The notes under the pieces are model-generated. The model was not told the origin of the DNA and did no database searches. It saw only the letters and a list, made by a program, of their open reading frames with translations. The position numbers were made by a program, and so were the translations under genes. Shown here in pieces: positions 8,934-17,723 of a stretch of DNA of 31,055 nt. Within the stretch, counting starts at the first letter, position 1, and every line of letters begins with the position of its first letter. Origin of the DNA: Rhodoferax sp. UBA4409 (lineage in GTDB: Bacteria; Pseudomonadota; Gammaproteobacteria; Burkholderiales; Burkholderiaceae_C); contig DGQR01000151.1 of NCBI GenBank assembly GCA_002390825.1, forward strand, positions 1-31,055, written 5' to 3'.

Positions 8934-9479
8934 TTACAAGGTTTCGATGGTGTGGTGCATATTGGTGTAGATGCACAGCTCACCTGCAATTTCGAGTGAG
9001 CGCTTCACAATATCCGCGGCCGGGAGATCTGAGTGATTGAGCAAGGCAACCGCAGCGGCTTGGGCATACGCGCCACCCGAACCGATGGTGACGATCCCGT
9101 TTTCGGGCTCGAGTACATCTCCGTTTCCTGTAATGATCAAGGACGCATCTTTGTCCGCCACCGCCAACATCGCCTCCAGCTTGCGCAATACGCGATCGGT
9201 GCGCCAATCCTTGGTCAACTCAATCGCCGCCCGCACCAAATGACCTTGGTGCTTTTCAAGCTTGGCTTCAAATCGCTCAAACAAAGTGAAGGCATCCGCC
9301 GTAGCACCTGCAAAGCCAGCCAGTACTTTGCCGTGATAGAGCTTGCGCACTTTCCGGGCAGTGCCCTTAACCACGATGTTGCCCAAAGTGACCTGTCCGT
9401 CACCGCCAATCGCGACCTGAACACCCGCAGCTGTTTTGCGCCGCACACTGATGATGGTCGTTCCGTGAAATTGTTCCAT
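8934..9479 (-). CDS. hslV: ATP-dependent protease peptidase subunit HslV (ClpQ)
   Basis: Threonine protease that forms the double-hexamer core of the HslVU proteasome-like complex. It has 181 residues. The N-terminus MEQFHG is followed by TTIISVRR, so removal of six residues exposes Thr7 as the nucleophile, the form seen in Burkholderiales. Also visible are GDGQVTLG, the VRKLYHGKVLAGFAG segment and IGSGGAYA. No Shine-Dalgarno sequence precedes the ATG: the 8 bases before it are CCCCCTCT, and a heat-shock-type promoter sits directly upstream (separate entry). First gene of the hslVU operon. Confidence 0.97.
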   Translation of the reverse strand: MEQFHGTTIISVRRKTAAGVQVAIGGDGQVTLGNIVVKGTARKVRKLYHGKVLAGFAGATADAFTLFERFEAKLEKHQGHLVRAAIELTKDWRTDRVLRKLEAMLAVADKDASLIITGNGDVLEPENGIVTIGSGGAYAQAAAVALLNHSDLPAADIVKRSLEIAGELCIYTNMHHTIETL

Positions 9480-9487
9480 AGAGGGGG

Positions 9488-9515
9488 ATTTGGGGGTGAA
9501 GCAAAAGTTTGCAAG
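9488..9515 (-). promoter_or_regulatory. Candidate sigma32 (heat-shock) promoter of hslVU
   Basis: Minus strand: CTTGCAAA (9515-9508), then CCCCAAAT (9495-9488), with 14 nt between CTTGCA and CCCCAAAT. This is close to the RpoH consensus CTTGAA, 13-17 bp, CCCCATnT. hslVU is a classic heat-shock operon, so the position makes sense. The end of the -10 element is only 8 nt from the hslV ATG, which predicts a leaderless or nearly leaderless mRNA. Match judged by eye. Confidence 0.5.
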
Positions 9516-9547
9516 CGGAGAAATACCATCCCCGCGCGAAACAAAAT

Positions 9548-11329
9548 TTACAGGTCGCGTGGCACAACGCGTGCGTGTTCGCTAATGCCAATCACATTGA
9601 AAAATGCGGCAACCAAGCGATGCACATCTTGAAACTGCACCATACAGCCCTCCGCCTGACGCGAAACGACCCAGTTCAAGATCGTTCCTGCCGCAGAGAA
9701 GTCGACCCGGACCAAAAATCGACAAGAAATCACAATGTTGTTGGACTGGTCGCGTGCGCTGTCCAGCCCCGCCAATAGCGCCGTTGTATCGCCAGCCACG
9801 ACCCCGCGCAGCTCTTGGCTGGTCAGGGTGACCGAGCCCACACCCATCGGCGCAGTAGAGACAAAATCGGTGGAAGCTGCAGTAGCGGAGCGGAAATGAA
9901 CGGCTGAATAATCACAGCGCGCCGGGGCCCATGCAGGGGGAGAAACCTCATAGGTAATGCAATAGTCCAACGCCACCAGCTCAAAATCATCAAGACATTG
10001 CAAGGCTCGGAGGACGTTTAAACGAACAATCCACCATGCGGAATCAACACTGCGATTGGCGGAAGGCGTCAAGAATTGCAGCGCCGTCAACAATTGCGAT
10101 GCACCGGCGAACCGCAACGAGACGGGCTCGTCGCACAAACTGGCAAACAAGCCAGAAAGCAAAGGCATCGCAGGGGCATCGATACGCTCAAGAGCAGTCC
10201 AGTCCAAAGTCCATGGCATCGGCTGAGTCGACAGCACCAGGCGCAAAGCCTCCATTCCTTGGACGTCCAAAAACTGGGGGCAGGACCACATCGGATCCGC
10301 TTCGACGTACTCTCCAGCCACTGGCTCTGGCACAAAGGGCGCCGCCAATGTCGTTTCCGCACCGAACGCCGTGTTGAGTTGAACAACATCCCAACGAGGC
10401 ACCCGCTCGTCCCACAGGTGCGCAAACTCTACGATAGCCCAATCAAAACGTTCACGATTTTGAGTGGCTCGGTAGAGGTCCATCAGGGCAGCTGCCCAGT
10501 TAAACGCCGTCGAGGCATCCGCCACACCGCGTCGCAACGCGCTGATCAGGCTACTTTCCGCCCCGTGATCATCACCATTGGCAAAGCGGATGGCGGCTTC
10601 CTCCAGTTCAGGATCAGCAGCCGCGTCGGAGACTTCTAAAGCCAGCAGCTTGGAAGTCGTGAACGAGAGATCAGAGGACTCTGTGGCTCGGGCGAATGAA
10701 GGCTTGCTCCCGGGGGCCTTGGACGCCGGCGGCGCAAACATTGGCTCCGTCGGCTGGCCCATTTGCGTGGCCGCATATTCCGTTTGCGGTGCGCCTGCCC
10801 CCAGCTGATCAGCTACTCCGCGCATGAAGGGCAATGTGGATGCAGCGGCTCCCCCCCCATACCGGGTGCCGGCAGAGGCGCCACTCGACGTCAAAGATGG
10901 TTGTGTGTCACTGGCAGGAGGAACTGCGGACGGGCGCTGCTCACCCCCTGCATTTGCAGCGGCAGCAGCGTCTTGCTTGCCTTTCCACCACTGCCTCGAC
11001 ATCTGCGCTTCGATTTCATCGATTTTCTTCAGGGTCACCGCACGACCGTCGGGGTCGGTGGGAATACTGCTCTGGAAAAACGAAGGGCGCGCAAGATTGG
11101 CGACCGCGGAGGGGTCTCTGTTGCGCAGTTTGCGGAGCTGGTCGAATTCACGCTTGCGGACAAAGTCGTTTTGTCGCTTGCGCTCAATCATGGCCTTGAG
11201 AGCCTGCTTGTCGTAAGCACTATCCGGCTCCGTCTCGGTGCGAGAGATATCCGACCAGTCTTTGGTCGGATTGCGGACGAACATCGCCACTTTGGAAAGT
11301 AGGCCCGGACGTTCGTCTTTGGTTGCCAT
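9548..11329 (-). CDS. Large STAS-domain protein of unknown function
   Basis: A 593-residue, apparently soluble protein. The N-terminal 75 residues are highly charged (KQALKAMIERKRQNDFVRKR) and likely helical. Residues 110-220 are low-complexity, rich in Ala, Gly, Ser and Pro. The middle is globular and Trp/Leu-rich without a motif I know. The last ~100 residues look like a STAS fold: a hydrophobic strand (NNIVISC) then VDFSAAGTILNWV, where the serine region corresponds to the regulatory phospho-site loop of anti-sigma-factor antagonists. No signal peptide or membrane segment is seen. It lies 32 nt after dksA and 68 nt before hslV on the same strand. Function unknown; a regulatory scaffold is a guess. 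Confidence 0.8.
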   Translation of the reverse strand: MATKDERPGLLSKVAMFVRNPTKDWSDISRTETEPDSAYDKQALKAMIERKRQNDFVRKREFDQLRKLRNRDPSAVANLARPSFFQSSIPTDPDGRAVTLKKIDEIEAQMSRQWWKGKQDAAAAANAGGEQRPSAVPPASDTQPSLTSSGASAGTRYGGGAAASTLPFMRGVADQLGAGAPQTEYAATQMGQPTEPMFAPPASKAPGSKPSFARATESSDLSFTTSKLLALEVSDAAADPELEEAAIRFANGDDHGAESSLISALRRGVADASTAFNWAAALMDLYRATQNRERFDWAIVEFAHLWDERVPRWDVVQLNTAFGAETTLAAPFVPEPVAGEYVEADPMWSCPQFLDVQGMEALRLVLSTQPMPWTLDWTALERIDAPAMPLLSGLFASLCDEPVSLRFAGASQLLTALQFLTPSANRSVDSAWWIVRLNVLRALQCLDDFELVALDYCITYEVSPPAWAPARCDYSAVHFRSATAASTDFVSTAPMGVGSVTLTSQELRGVVAGDTTALLAGLDSARDQSNNIVISCRFLVRVDFSAAGTILNWVVSRQAEGCMVQFQDVHRLVAAFFNVIGISEHARVVPRDL

Positions 11330-11361
11330 ATCAGCGTTAGGTAGCCTGCGTTGAAGGGAAA

Positions 11362-12456
11362 TTAATCCCCGAACATTTTCTGCTTCAGCTCGCGGCGTTG
11401 CTGCGCTTCCAAAGAAAGCGTCGCCGTCGGGCGGGCCAGCAAACGACCGACACCGATAGGCTCACCGGTTTCATCGCAATAGCCATAGTCGCCGGAATCG
11501 ATACGTCCGATGGACTGCTCAATCTTCTTCAGCAACTTGCGTTCGCGGTCGCGGGTGCGCAGCTCCAAAGCGTGCTCTTCTTCAATGGTTGCGCGATCCG
11601 CAGGATCGGGAACCACCGAGGTGTCTTCACGCAAATGCTCGGTAGTCTCTCCGGCGCTCGCAAGAATTCCGCGCTTGAGCTCAGTGAGCTTCAGGCGGAA
11701 GTATGCGAGCTGCATCTCGTTCATGTATTCGGAGTCGGGCATCGCCAACAGTTCAGCATCCGTCATTTCGGTCACCGTTTTGTTTTTCCAATTATTGGCA
11801 AGTTTCGCGTCTTTTTTCACGATAGCAGGAATTACGGGAGCAATAACAGGGGAAGACATGGACTGGTTATAACTGGCTTTGGCAGCCGTTGAGGCGACTG
11901 ACTGCGCCATAGAGGGCACCGTGAGCTGGGCCAGTCGCGAAGACGGGCGGCCTGCTTTGGCAGGCACTGCGGGAGCCGGAGCAACCACCGGCGCGGCAAC
12001 GGCCACCGGTTTGACAACCGCTTTTTCGGCGGCCGGCTTGGTTTTTGCAGGCGTTGCAGCAGCTGTTTTGGCGGCGGATTTCACAGGCGCTTTATCAGCA
12101 GTCTTGGTAGTTGTTTTCACAGGGGCAGGAACCGTGGTTTTGACAGCGGCTTTGCTGCTCGGTGGTGTAGCGACAGGTGCTTTGGCAACGACTTTCGCAG
12201 TTGGCTTGGCAGCGGATTTTGCAGCGACCTTGACGGCAGCTGGCTTGACTTTGGCAGGGGCTTCTTTGGCCTTGCTATCTTTCCCGGACTTCGCGTTCAC
12301 TTCTTGTCTCCTGGCAGGTTCGGCCTGCACATCGTCGCTGGTGGCTGCAGCCACTCTGGAGGCTTTTCGAGGCCTCTCGGAGCGGGTTTCTTCGGCGCGC
12401 GAGTGTACAGGCTTACCTGAAGGAAAACCCATAAGTTGCAAAAGCGAGACAAACAT
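11362..12456 (-). CDS. dksA: RNA polymerase-binding factor DksA with histone-H1-like N-terminal tail
   Basis: DksA binds the RNA polymerase secondary channel and acts with ppGpp. Residues ~225-364 are DksA: a coiled coil with a DPADRAT acidic tip and the end DYGYCDETGEPIGVGRL, RPTATLSLEAQ. Only the first of the four zinc cysteines remains (Cys327; the others are Thr, Ser, Ala), the single-Cys variant known from alpha- and betaproteobacteria. Residues ~40-200 form an unusual Ala/Lys/Pro/Val-rich tail like histone H1 or AlgP. I keep the ATG at 12456 because AGGGGG lies just upstream; an internal Met at 11859 would give a 165-residue classical DksA. Downstream is the STAS gene, upstream a CobW GTPase. 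Confidence 0.92.
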   Translation of the reverse strand: MFVSLLQLMGFPSGKPVHSRAEETRSERPRKASRVAAATSDDVQAEPARRQEVNAKSGKDSKAKEAPAKVKPAAVKVAAKSAAKPTAKVVAKAPVATPPSSKAAVKTTVPAPVKTTTKTADKAPVKSAAKTAAATPAKTKPAAEKAVVKPVAVAAPVVAPAPAVPAKAGRPSSRLAQLTVPSMAQSVASTAAKASYNQSMSSPVIAPVIPAIVKKDAKLANNWKNKTVTEMTDAELLAMPDSEYMNEMQLAYFRLKLTELKRGILASAGETTEHLREDTSVVPDPADRATIEEEHALELRTRDRERKLLKKIEQSIGRIDSGDYGYCDETGEPIGVGRLLARPTATLSLEAQQRRELKQKMFGD

Positions 12457-12540
12457 AGCACCCCCTGTTCTCGTTCTATCTAAATGTTCATGAGCAACAA
12501 CGGCCGTGACAGCAGCCGTACGCAGCTCCCCTCGATACCG

Positions 12541-13590
12541 TTAAACCAAAGACTGTTCCATGCCTTGCAAGAAAATGTCCTTGGGCAGATCAATACCAAT
12601 GAACACCATCTTGCTGGTGCGCACCTCAGTCTCACCCCACGCAGGGCCCAAATCGCTACCCATGAGCTGGTGCACGCCCTGGAAGATCACCTTGCGATCG
12701 GTGCCCTTCATATTCAACACGCCCTTGTAGCGAAGCATGCGAGGGCCATAGATATTGACAATGGCACCCAGGAAGTCTTCCAGCTTGGCAGGGTCGAACG
12801 GACGCTCTGACTTAAACACAAAACTCTTCACATCATCTTCGTGATGGTGATGGTGACCGTGGGTCGCATGGTCATGGGCGTGCGACGGGTGGTCGCAATG
12901 CTCTCCATGGGCATGGTCGTGGTGGTGGTCGTCGTCCTTGAGGAAGTCCGGATCAATATCGAGCTTGGCGTTCAAGTTGAAGCCGCGCAGATCAAACACT
13001 TCTTGGAGAGATATTTCACCGAAATGCACCGCTTTTTGCGGCGCGCGCGGGTTCATGTGCTTGATGCGGTGCATCAAGGCATCCAGCTCGTCTTTAGATA
13101 CCAAATCAGACTTGCTGATAAAGATCTGGTCGGCAAACCCGATTTGGCGGCGCGCCTCTTGGCGATCATTAAGCTGCTGAACCGCGTGTTTGGCATCGAC
13201 CAAGGTCAGAATCGAGTCCAACAAATAGGTCTCGGCGATTTCATCGTCCATAAAGAAGGTCTGCGCCACCGGGCCGGGATCGGCCACGCCGGTGGTCTCG
13301 ATCACCACCCGCTCAAAGTCCAGCTCGCCCTTGCGCTTCTTTTCTGCCAAGTCTTTCAAGGTGGTGCGCAGGTCTTCGCGAATGGTGCAGCAGACGCAAC
13401 CGTTGCTCATTTGAATGATCTGCTCGTTGGTGTCGCTGACCAGAATATCGCTGTCGATATTCTCTTCACCGAACTCGTTTTCGATCACGGCAATCTTTTG
13501 GCCATGGGCCTCTGCCAGCACGCGCTTGAGCAAGGTGGTTTTACCGGAACCCAAAAAGCCGGTCAGGATGGTGGCGGGGATCAAGCTCAT
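12541..13590 (-). CDS. CobW/COG0523-family GTPase, putative zinc metallochaperone
   Basis: G3E-family GTPase of the ZNG1/YeiR/YjiA type that hydrolyses GTP and handles metal ions. Visible in 349 residues: Walker A GFLGSGKTT at 11-19, the metal-binding CVCC at 65-68, the switch region ETTGVADPGPV, SKSDL as the base-recognition motif, a His/Asp-rich loop at about 221-252 with more than fifteen histidines, and the C-terminal CobW domain. The His-rich loop argues for zinc or another transition metal rather than cobalamin synthesis, and there are no cobalamin genes nearby. It is followed after 84 nt by dksA on the same strand. No Zur-box-like palindrome was found in the 82 nt upstream. Confidence 0.93.
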   Translation of the reverse strand: MSLIPATILTGFLGSGKTTLLKRVLAEAHGQKIAVIENEFGEENIDSDILVSDTNEQIIQMSNGCVCCTIREDLRTTLKDLAEKKRKGELDFERVVIETTGVADPGPVAQTFFMDDEIAETYLLDSILTLVDAKHAVQQLNDRQEARRQIGFADQIFISKSDLVSKDELDALMHRIKHMNPRAPQKAVHFGEISLQEVFDLRGFNLNAKLDIDPDFLKDDDHHHDHAHGEHCDHPSHAHDHATHGHHHHHEDDVKSFVFKSERPFDPAKLEDFLGAIVNIYGPRMLRYKGVLNMKGTDRKVIFQGVHQLMGSDLGPAWGETEVRTSKMVFIGIDLPKDIFLQGMEQSLV

Positions 13591-13672
13591 GATTCAATTC
13601 CAAAATGGTGCAGTGCAAACAAGGCAACTGGGGAGTGTAGTCAGCAATTCAAGGGCACAAGGGCCGGTAGGG

Positions 13673-14854
<1,182 letters not shown>

Positions 14855-14915
14855 GGGGTGTATTGTCGCTTGAGGTGCGCTGCCGCCGGTGAGCGCGAGA
14901 GCAGACGCAGAAAAC

Positions 14916-14946
14916 AAAAAAGGCCAGCAATGTGCTGACCTTTTTT
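14916..14946 (-). terminator. Rho-independent terminator of tRNA-Gly
   Basis: Minus strand: A-run, GGTCAGC, a 5-nt loop, GCTGGCC, then six T. The stem has one G-U pair in the minus-strand RNA and a mismatch in the plus-strand RNA, so it points to termination of the minus-strand tRNA transcript. It separates the tRNA from rlmI. Confidence 0.85.
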
Positions 14947-14966
14947 GAAACCCTTGTGGGTGAATT

Positions 14967-15042
14967 TGGAGCGGGAAAAGAGTCTCGAACTCTCGACCTC
15001 AACCTTGGCAAGGTTGCGCTCTACCAACTGAGCTATTCCCGC
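14967..15042 (-). tRNA. tRNA-Gly (anticodon GCC)
   Basis: 76 nt including an encoded CCA. The minus strand begins GCGGGAATAGCTCAGTTGG, giving the 7-bp acceptor stem with CCCGC at the 3' end, the D arm, the anticodon stem-loop ACCTTGCCAAGGT with GCC in the loop, and a T arm with GTTCGAG. The discriminator is T, followed by CCA. It has its own promoter at 15057-15085 and terminator at 14916-14946. Confidence 0.97.
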
Positions 15043-15056
15043 GTTGCAAGACCACG

Positions 15057-15085
15057 ATTATATGCCGCATTTTCCGGCTTCACAA
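15057..15085 (-). promoter_or_regulatory. Promoter of tRNA-Gly
   Basis: Minus strand: TTGTGA (15085-15080), a 17-bp spacer and a perfect TATAAT (15062-15057), ending 14 nt before the mature tRNA 5' end. Near-consensus sigma70 promoter with optimal spacing. Confidence 0.85.
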
Positions 15086-15125
15086 GAAAGTCACCAACTT
15101 TTTGCAAAAAACCGCTATTTGGCGA

Positions 15126-16085
15126 TCAGCGCTTGAGCTTGGCGCGGGGGTGCGCGGCGTCATAAGCCTTGGCCAGGTGCTGAAAGTCCAGCCGGGTGTA
15201 CACCTGTGTGGTGGTGATGTTGGCATGGCCCAGCAGCTCCTGCACACCGCGCAAGTCGCCGCTGCTTTGCAGCACATGGCTGGCGAACGAGTGGCGCAAC
15301 ATATGGGGATGCACCGGCACATTCAGGCCGGCAAGCTGGCTGCGGCGCTTCAAGCGCTGCCAGATGCTTTGCGCGGTGAGCCGGGTGCCATTGCGGCCGG
15401 TGAACAGGGCAGACGCGGCATCCGCACCAGACGCAGGCACTGGTGCTGCGCCCCGGGCGCCTGATGGGCCGCGCAAGTCCAGCCACCGTTGCAAGGCCTT
15501 CAGGGCGGTGGCGCCGACCGGCACACTGCGGCGCTTGGCGCCTTTGCCCAGCACATGGGCTTCTGCCGCCTGCAGATCGACCCAGCCTTTGGCGTCTTTG
15601 CCTGCCACGACATCCAGACCCACCAACTCCCCGACCCGCAGGCCGCTGCCGTAGAGCAGCTCCACCATGGCGGCATCGCGAGCCTCGAACCAGGCATCGT
15701 CATCACTTTCAAAGTCTGCGAATTGCACTGCATCGTCGACCGCCAGCGCTTTGGGTAGTGGCTTGGGGGCTTTTGGCGAGCGCACGTCTTGCACCGGGTT
15801 GCTGGGCACCAGCCCATCGCGCCCCAACCAGGCGAAAAAACCTCGCCACCCCGACAAAATCAATGCAATGCCACGGCCGCTGCGGCCCGCGCCATGCATT
15901 TGCGCGACCCAGCGGCGGATGTGATGGTTTTGCACATCGCGCAGCCCGACACCGGCGCGCTCTGCCTGCTCGTGCAGGCGGGCCAGGTCCAAGGCATAGA
16001 GCTCGACGGTGCGCGCCGCCAAGCGCTTTTCAACCCGCACGAACTCCAGATACTTGTCGATCAGGGCACGATCGTCCGCGGGCAT
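15126..16085 (-). CDS. xerC: Site-specific tyrosine recombinase XerC
   Basis: Resolves chromosome dimers at dif together with XerD. The 319 residues carry an N-terminal SAM-like DNA-binding domain and the catalytic set: Arg150 in GSGLRVGEL, Lys181 in GKGAKRR, His261 and Arg264 in HMLRHSF, His287 in LLGHANI, and the nucleophile Tyr296 in TTQVYTR. The start is the ATG at 16085, 16 nt after the upstream gene; a longer frame from 16244 would overlap it by 140 nt. An Ala/Gly/Ser-rich insertion at about 207-226 is slightly longer than I would expect. The order dapF, DUF484, xerC matches E. coli. Confidence 0.95.
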   Translation of the reverse strand: MPADDRALIDKYLEFVRVEKRLAARTVELYALDLARLHEQAERAGVGLRDVQNHHIRRWVAQMHGAGRSGRGIALILSGWRGFFAWLGRDGLVPSNPVQDVRSPKAPKPLPKALAVDDAVQFADFESDDDAWFEARDAAMVELLYGSGLRVGELVGLDVVAGKDAKGWVDLQAAEAHVLGKGAKRRSVPVGATALKALQRWLDLRGPSGARGAAPVPASGADAASALFTGRNGTRLTAQSIWQRLKRRSQLAGLNVPVHPHMLRHSFASHVLQSSGDLRGVQELLGHANITTTQVYTRLDFQHLAKAYDAAHPRAKLKR

Positions 16086-16101
16086 GGCGGTGATAACTAA
16101 C

Positions 16102-16800
16102 TCAGCGCAAGCGCGACAGGGCAGCGCTGGCGATCTCGCCGATGCGGGCCAAAAACTCGGTTCCCATGCTGCTGTTGAAGCGCTGGGAGTCGCTGGACGC
16201 CAGCACCAACATGCCAAAAGCAGGGGCAGAGCTACCGGCGACACCGCTGCGCAACGGGATCAAGGCCAGAGAGCTCATGCCGGTCGGCTGGTCCAGCCAG
16301 CTCACGGCCTCGAAGCCGGTGTTGAGCCCACAAAAGGGCTCGTTCAAGGAGGTGGCAAATACCTTGGCGTCTTCACTCACCGCTTGCGCGGCAGGGATAC
16401 CGGCAAAACTCTCTGCCAAGCCCCACAAGCGCAAGCCCACTTGGGGCACCGCAAACTGGTCTTGGATCTCCCGCACGATCTCGGTAGGCAGTTCTGCCGG
16501 GTTGATGGTGAGGAACAGCGAGCGCGCCCAGCGCAAGATTTTGTCGGACAGGAGCACGTTCTCATTGCCGTGGCGGATCATTTCCATGATGCGCTGCTCC
16601 AGCAATTTGATTTTCTCGCGCAGCATTTCTGCCTGACGCTCTTGCAGGCTCACCGCGCGGTGGCTGTGCGGGCTGGTGAACTGCACCGTGGCCAACAGCT
16701 CTGCGTGGCGCTGGAAAAAATCGGGGTTGTTCGCCAGAAAGTTGGCAATGTCGTCTTCGGTGATCGGGTTTGCCAAGGCTTGGTTGATAGGTGTAGTCAT
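16102..16800 (-). CDS. DUF484 family protein (YigA-like)
   Basis: A 232-residue cytoplasmic protein with the DUF484 layout: a short helical N-terminus with ITEDDIANFLANNPDFFQRH, SPHSHRAVSLQERQAEMLRE followed by a coiled coil, and a C-terminal GAF-like domain (LALIPLRS, FGMLVLAS, FNSSMGTEFLARIGE). No catalytic residues are known and the function is unestablished; its conserved place between dapF and xerC suggests co-expression. I start at ATG 16800; an upstream Met at 16833 would overlap dapF by 17 nt. Gaps are 16 nt to both neighbours. Confidence 0.9.
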   Translation of the reverse strand: MTTPINQALANPITEDDIANFLANNPDFFQRHAELLATVQFTSPHSHRAVSLQERQAEMLREKIKLLEQRIMEMIRHGNENVLLSDKILRWARSLFLTINPAELPTEIVREIQDQFAVPQVGLRLWGLAESFAGIPAAQAVSEDAKVFATSLNEPFCGLNTGFEAVSWLDQPTGMSSLALIPLRSGVAGSSAPAFGMLVLASSDSQRFNSSMGTEFLARIGEIASAALSRLR

Positions 16801-16816
16801 CGTGAGCAGAGTCAGG

Positions 16817-17686
16817 TTATTCGGGTAAATCAATTTCGCCGTGGAAAACAGTCGTGGCCGGGCCGGTCATGAACACCGACTGCCCGAGGCCCGCCCACGC
16901 GATGGTGAGCACACCACCCCGGGTATGCACGTCCGCCCGCGCGTCTAGCAGCCCCAGACGGATGCCCGCCACGACTGCCGCGCAAGCGCCGGTGCCACAG
17001 GCCAGGGTTTCGCACACGCCGCGCTCGTACACACGCAAACGTACTTCGCTGCGGCTCACCACCTGCAAAAAGCCCACGTTCACGCCTTGCGGGAAACGGG
17101 CATCGGCCTGCACGTGCGGGCCCCACACGCCGACCGGTGCCGCATCCACATCGTCCACCAGGGTGACCGCGTGGGGGTTGCCCATCGAGATCGCAGCTAT
17201 CAAAAGAGGAGCACCTTGCGCAGTATCAACGCCGGCCAGAGGCCAATAACCCCATGAACCCATGGGCAAGAGGCTCAAGCCCGTGGCGTCGAAAGGAATC
17301 TCGGCCGGCTCAAACACCGGAGGCCCCATATCGACCGTGACACGGCCATCGGGGGTGAGCAGGGGCTCAATCACGCCCTTCATGGTCTTGACGCGGATGC
17401 GGTCTTTGGTCGTCAAACCTTGGTCGCGCACAAAACGAGCAAAGCAGCGGGAGCCGTTTCCACACTGTTCGACCTCGTTGCCGTCCGCGTTGTGGATCAC
17501 GTATTCGAAATCGATGCCTTCTCCCGGAGAAGGCCGCACCGTCAAGATCTGATCCGCACCCACGCCAAAGTGGCGGTCGCCCAGATAACGGTAATGCGCA
17601 GGGGTCAGGCCGAGGCGGCCACGGGTTTCGTCGAGCACCACGAAGTCGTTGCCCGCGCCCTGCATTTTGGTGAACTGGATTCGCAT
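16817..17686 (-). CDS. dapF: Diaminopimelate epimerase DapF
   Basis: PLP-independent racemase converting LL-DAP to meso-DAP for lysine and for the MurE reaction encoded in the same window. The 289 residues show both catalytic cysteines: Cys75 in NEVEQCGNGSRC and Cys230 in ETLACGTGACA, plus MQGAGNDFVVLD and SMGNPHAV. The ATG at 17686 is chosen because the family starts MRIQFTKMQGAGND; the frame is open further upstream but into the divergent gene. Residues 149-164, just before SMGNPHA, are encoded by an antisense copy of the dispersed repeat and seem a few residues longer than usual here. Both catalytic motifs are intact, so activity is expected. Confidence 0.96.
   Translation of the reverse strand: MRIQFTKMQGAGNDFVVLDETRGRLGLTPAHYRYLGDRHFGVGADQILTVRPSPGEGIDFEYVIHNADGNEVEQCGNGSRCFARFVRDQGLTTKDRIRVKTMKGVIEPLLTPDGRVTVDMGPPVFEPAEIPFDATGLSLLPMGSWGYWPLAGVDTAQGAPLLIAAISMGNPHAVTLVDDVDAAPVGVWGPHVQADARFPQGVNVGFLQVVSRSEVRLRVYERGVCETLACGTGACAAVVAGIRLGLLDARADVHTRGGVLTIAWAGLGQSVFMTGPATTVFHGEIDLPE
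17196..17240 (+). repeat. Dispersed intragenic repeat, copy B (antisense in dapF)
   Basis: Plus strand: GCTATCAAAAGAGGAGC (17 nt) followed by a 28-nt part with TTGCGCA and GGCCAGA. It has the same 17+28 architecture as copies C and D, with about 29 of 45 positions identical to copy C by hand count. Orientation is opposite to dapF, which reads through it in frame. Confidence 0.75.
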
Positions 17687-17723
17687 CGTTTCATTATCCC
17701 CGTTTGGCGTCACAATCCGCCGC

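Noticed and set aside
12457..12540. Hairpin ACGGC/GCCGT between CobW and dksA as a terminator
   Set aside because: Only a 5-bp stem with a 10-nt loop and no U tract.
13591..13672. Possible Zur box upstream of the CobW GTPase
   Set aside because: I looked for a GTTATA-type palindrome and found none in the 82-nt gap.
14855..14917. Longer rlmI from a Met at 14917
   Set aside because: The extension overlaps the tRNA terminator hairpin and has no family similarity.
15080..15125. CRISPR, insertion sequence or prophage attachment site at tRNA-Gly
   Set aside because: XerC is a chromosomal recombinase in its usual operon, and there is no duplicated tRNA 3' end, transposase or repeat array in the window.
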